DNA from: Euglena gracilis
Taxonomy: Eukaryota; Euglenida; Euglenophyceae; Euglenales
Length of the DNA: 64,000 nt
Direction of reading: 5' to 3'
Assembly (NCBI GenBank): GCA_039621445.1
Contig: CP154955.1
Location: 12,342,960 to 12,406,959 of the forward strand
Shown here: positions 36,201 through 64,000 of the stretch, piece after piece
Layout: every line of letters begins with the position of its first letter
Numbering within the stretch: the first letter of the stretch is position 1
Position numbers and translations under genes: made by a program
Notes under the pieces: generated by a model
What the model was told of the DNA's origin: nothing
What the model saw: the letters and a program-made list of their open reading frames with translations, nothing else
Database searches by the model: none

Positions 36201-37219
36201 GCAGGGCTCCAAGCAGCAATGGTGGGCGTCCTCATCCGACAATAAGCGTACGTTCAGACGCTCCAACTGATAACAGGTCTACCCGCGCACTTGGCAAAAG
36301 GCGCAAATATAAAACAAACGTTGGCAAATGGACTGTGCAAAATGTAGACACACACACACCCAACTTATAAAAAAAACCAAGCAAAAACAAAAGCGGGCAT
36401 GCAACAAGTGTGCGTCAAGAGCACACACCGCTATGATGTCATGCAGAAATGAGTTGCTTCATATGTGGAGAGCACAAGACAACTATAAGCCAGGTCCGGA
36501 AGATTTCAGAGCTGCAACAAACATTCGTGGACACCCCTGCTGGTGAGTCCTGACTAGAAGGCTTGCATACAGTTGGGGTGGGGAACACAACAGGGGCCGG
36601 GTCACCTGTGAGGAAGAGCACCATGGGAGGAGGAGTTGTGGTGTTACCCACCAGTAAAGAAAGCACACAGAAATTGGCCAGCGGCCAGAAAACTGTTCTG
36701 GATGAGATTTTGAGATAGATTTTGGCTGATTGTGAGTGGCGGTTGGGAGGCTTCCAGCTAACTCACAATTCCATTGAAAAAAAACCAGATGGCAGAAAGG
36801 GAGAAGTGGTACACACAAAAGGCCCGAGATCGTTCAAACAGCGAGTGCGAATGAAGGCACAACACAGAATTTTGTTTGGAAAATTTGGATGACGTTGTGT
36901 TGAGTTCTCTCCAAAGTTATTGGGGGATTCTGGTTCGAAAGCCGCCTTTCTTCAAGTGACCTCTATTTTGCATTCCTATTGAGGACCCAGAGCTCCTCGG
37001 GTGAAATGGACAGCGTCTCCCCCCTTTCAACAACCTGTTTCCTCGCTACGTGGGAGCCTCCTAAAGCATTTTTGTCGCTTTCCCCTTCAAAAAAAAAGCA
37101 ACCCCTGAGTTTGTGCGGAAACCAACGCTCACTTTGTACCTGGCGGTGGGCCATTGGCACTTGGTTCGGGGGGGGGGGTGTCAGCCTGGGCAGCCACTCC
37201 AATGCGTCATGTGCAATGC

Positions 37220-37790
37220 TGGCACCCGGAAAGGCACCGGGACGCCGATGGCACTGCCGGTCATTGGGTTGAACAGGAGAAGAGCAGTAGGGGAGGCAGG
37301 TCAGCTCGTGGCGGGATGCAGTTAGGCAGGGCAGGGCCCAGGGAATTGCTAAGCCAGACCCCACCCTTCTCCCGGGGGTACAGCCGGCAAGCATTTTGAA
37401 AACTTCGCCGCCCGGAAAAGCCGGGCTGGACTGAAAAGTCCTTGGAAAAGAGGTCAAAAAGGGCCAAAATGCCATTTATGGCCGTTTTATTACTGTTTGC
37501 TTTCACCTCACGGATTTGGCTCAAAAAGTCCAACCTAGCTGGATTTGGGTGTTGTGCCTCTTTTAGGGCGCCATCCAAGTCCAGCCTGTCCAGTGGGTAG
37601 GCCCAGCCCCGGGCCCCCCACACCATGGGGCCAGCTGGCCAAACCCCACCACGGCGTCCTTCCGAAATTCCCTGGCGTGCCCGGACCGGGTGCCCTTCGG
37701 GGCCGCTGATTTGAAACAGGTTTGCCGCGCGCGGTGCGTGGGCCGCGACCAAGAAATGCAGGTCGCGGCATAGCATATGGGGACGGGGCT
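37220..37790 (-). CDS. exon-like pieces interrupted by a MITE
   Basis: On the minus strand, 37790-37675 reads HMLCRDLHFLVAAHAPRAAN and LFQISGPEGHPVRA after a GAGGCAG acceptor. Below the element at 37339-37674 the frame can continue ALPCLTASRHELTCLPYC. Joining across the element keeps the frame open, as at the other introner sites, but the flanking duplication is weak (5 of 8) and no family supports the join. These pieces lie downstream of the phosphodiesterase end and could start the next gene. Confidence 0.3.
37339..37674. mobile_element. hAT-like MITE, CAGGGAATTTCTTAAG family
   Basis: The ends are CAGGGAATTGCTAAGCC and, inverted, CAGGGAATTTCGGAAGG. The flanks GCAGGGCC and GCGTGCCC agree at 5 of 8 positions. 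The element is 336 bp and non-coding. It is more diverged than the copy at 18039. Confidence 0.55.
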
Positions 37791-38644
37791 GCCTCACTCG
37801 AGCCAAGAGAGCGGGGCCTGTGCAGGGGGGGGGGGCAGGCGCTCCACTGGGAGGGTCAGGCGGGAAGGCCAGCCAGAAAGGCCGAGCCGCGCGCAACAGA
37901 CGGGAGGCAGGGTCGATGGAGTGGTGGGCTCATCAAGTGAGAAAGTGCAAAGGCGGGTTGGCAGAGGGGGGGGGGGTCAAGGGGGGTAGGAAGGCCCCCC
38001 ACAGACAGGTATCTACAGACAGGTTGGCGCGGGGGTGGGCGCAGCCGGCCCACAGGAGCCCGCGGCACTTCGGAACCAGAGCCCGGCTGGGAGAGGGGAG
38101 AGAGGCTGCCATTTTCTAACCTCATTCCCACGGCGGAGCACGGGGTGGGGATAGTGCCAAAAAGAAATTAACAAAAACTTGGGCCTTTCGGACGCCGGGC
38201 CCGTTTCGATTCTCTTGTCCATTTCGGGTCCGTTGGGGCATTTTTTTTCGGGAAGTTGCCATTTCGGACAGCCCCCTACAGCCCCCATTTAAGGATCCGG
38301 GGGGGGGGGGTTGCTGGGAATTTGGGCTGGCTGGCCTCGCGGTTGGGGGGAGGGGGGCTGGACCCCAGCTGGAGCTGAGCCGGGCCGGGCTGGGCCGAAA
38401 TCGGACAAATTCCTAAAAAATGACCTGACCTGGCAACCCCACAAAAACGCCCAAAATAACCCAAAAACACAATTTTTGGCCATTTTTGAACGCTTTTTCA
38501 AAAGTTTTCGGCAGGGTTTTTTGACTGGACCCTCCAAAAAAGAGCTGGCTAGTACAGCTAGCACCCTCCGGGGGGGAGGGTACTGCGGCTGGGCTGAGCA
38601 AAAATTAGTGCTGGCTGTAGAAGCCACTTCGGGGGGGGCAAACC

Positions 38645-63133
<24,489 letters not shown>

Positions 63134-63712
63134 CTGGACGGCAACCCCAAACGCAAAAGAAAGCCAGCGTGAATGTTTGTCGGTCTGCCTGCAGTGATGT
63201 GTCATGAGGGGCAATGCCTTCTTAAAATTTAACAGGATTCAAGGCTCTTCAACAAAATGCTCAACAGGGTTCGCGCCACACATGGGACACAATTTATGGC
63301 GGAATGCGCGTGTGCCCGCTTGTATTTGGGTGCATATCAAGCCAAACACATACAATAACGAATCTTCCATTTCCCTAAAACGTGATGATCGACGATAAAA
63401 ATGGGGGAAATCACAAGTGTGAATGCAAACACCTGGACATGCATCAGCAGACATGATCCAGGCAGTGCGCTTCCTTGGACAGGAGACAGCCTGCAAGGGG
63501 TTGGTGGAAGCCAGAGGCACAGGCAGCCCTGGGCGTCCCGATGGGGAGGAGGCGGGCAGCCGCTGGGTTGGGCCAATGACGTTGCGTGCAGTTTTCAAGA
63601 GCAACAGGTGGGAGTGAAGCCAGCCAGGAAGCCGCTTCGCATTCACAAAAAACTATGATATAATACAATATTATATTACATAATAATATATGCTACAATT
63701 TTATATAACATA

Positions 63713-64000
63713 ACATAATGTCAAATAACATAACATAACATAACATAAGGTAACACAACATAACATAACATAACATAACATAACATAACATAACATAACA
63801 TAACATAACATAACATAACATAACATAACATAACATAACATAACATAACATAACATAACATAACATAACATAACATAACATAACATAACATAGCATAGCA
63901 TAACATAACATAACATAACATAGCATAACAGAACACAACGTAACATAACATAACATAACATTAGCATAGCATAGCATAGCATAGCATAGAATAGCATAAC
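63713..64000. repeat. (AACAT)n pentanucleotide microsatellite
   Basis: About 50 AACAT units, passing into AGCAT units at the window end. The array continues beyond the window. Confidence 0.97.

Noticed and set aside
37200-37300. GAF-like peptide (NPMTGSAIGVPVPF) on the minus strand
   Set aside because: It is in a different frame from the adjoining plausible exon, lies downstream of the phosphodiesterase stop, and is too short to call.
63337-63620. First exon of the phosphodiesterase
   Set aside because: A minus-strand frame ending MHVQ before GTGTTT has a compatible phase, but the peptide is unconvincing, an opposite-strand frame is equally open and no start codon is evident.

Overview
The window is nuclear DNA of a eukaryote, probably a repeat-rich alga or protist. 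Genes are split into short exons (38-250 bp) with mostly GT-AG borders. Between them lie long, non-coding stretches full of G/C homopolymers, microsatellites, TTAGGG-like repeats and small inverted-repeat transposons. No rRNA, tRNA, operon or bacterial feature was seen. I cannot name the organism.

Almost every exon I can support is on the minus strand, so genes read from right to left. (1) 63.1-38.6 kb: a 20-exon class I cyclic-nucleotide phosphodiesterase. It has a proline-rich N-terminus, an unfamiliar globular region, a coiled coil and a complete-looking catalytic domain. (2) About 38-34 kb: several unassigned exon-like pieces, possibly the 5' part of the next gene. (3) 33.6-20.6 kb: exons of a protein ending in an alpha-kinase-like N-lobe. 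(4) 20.4-17.8 kb: the C-terminal third of an AMP-forming acyl-CoA synthetase ending in a peroxisomal-type AKL tripeptide. (5) 14-4 kb: scattered minus-strand exons of unassigned genes, one with a CCCH zinc-finger spacing.

The most interesting feature is a set of short transposon-like elements with terminal inverted repeats and 8-bp target-site duplications, as in the hAT superfamily. Several lie exactly between two coding exons. If the element and one copy of the duplication are removed, the flanking frames join perfectly and, in the phosphodiesterase, restore conserved family spacing. They therefore behave as introns ('introners'). At least four of these junctions lack any GT-AG register; in one the duplication itself supplies GT...AG. 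Other copies sit inside an ordinary intron and inside a decayed hAT-like transposase (52.7-53.7 kb), which makes a hAT-type mobiliser plausible.

A second unusual feature is a cluster of long GCGC-centred palindromes at 7.7-10.6 kb, with a decayed relative at 47.5-48 kb. Several apparent frameshifts fall in or next to G/C homopolymers and may be consensus errors.
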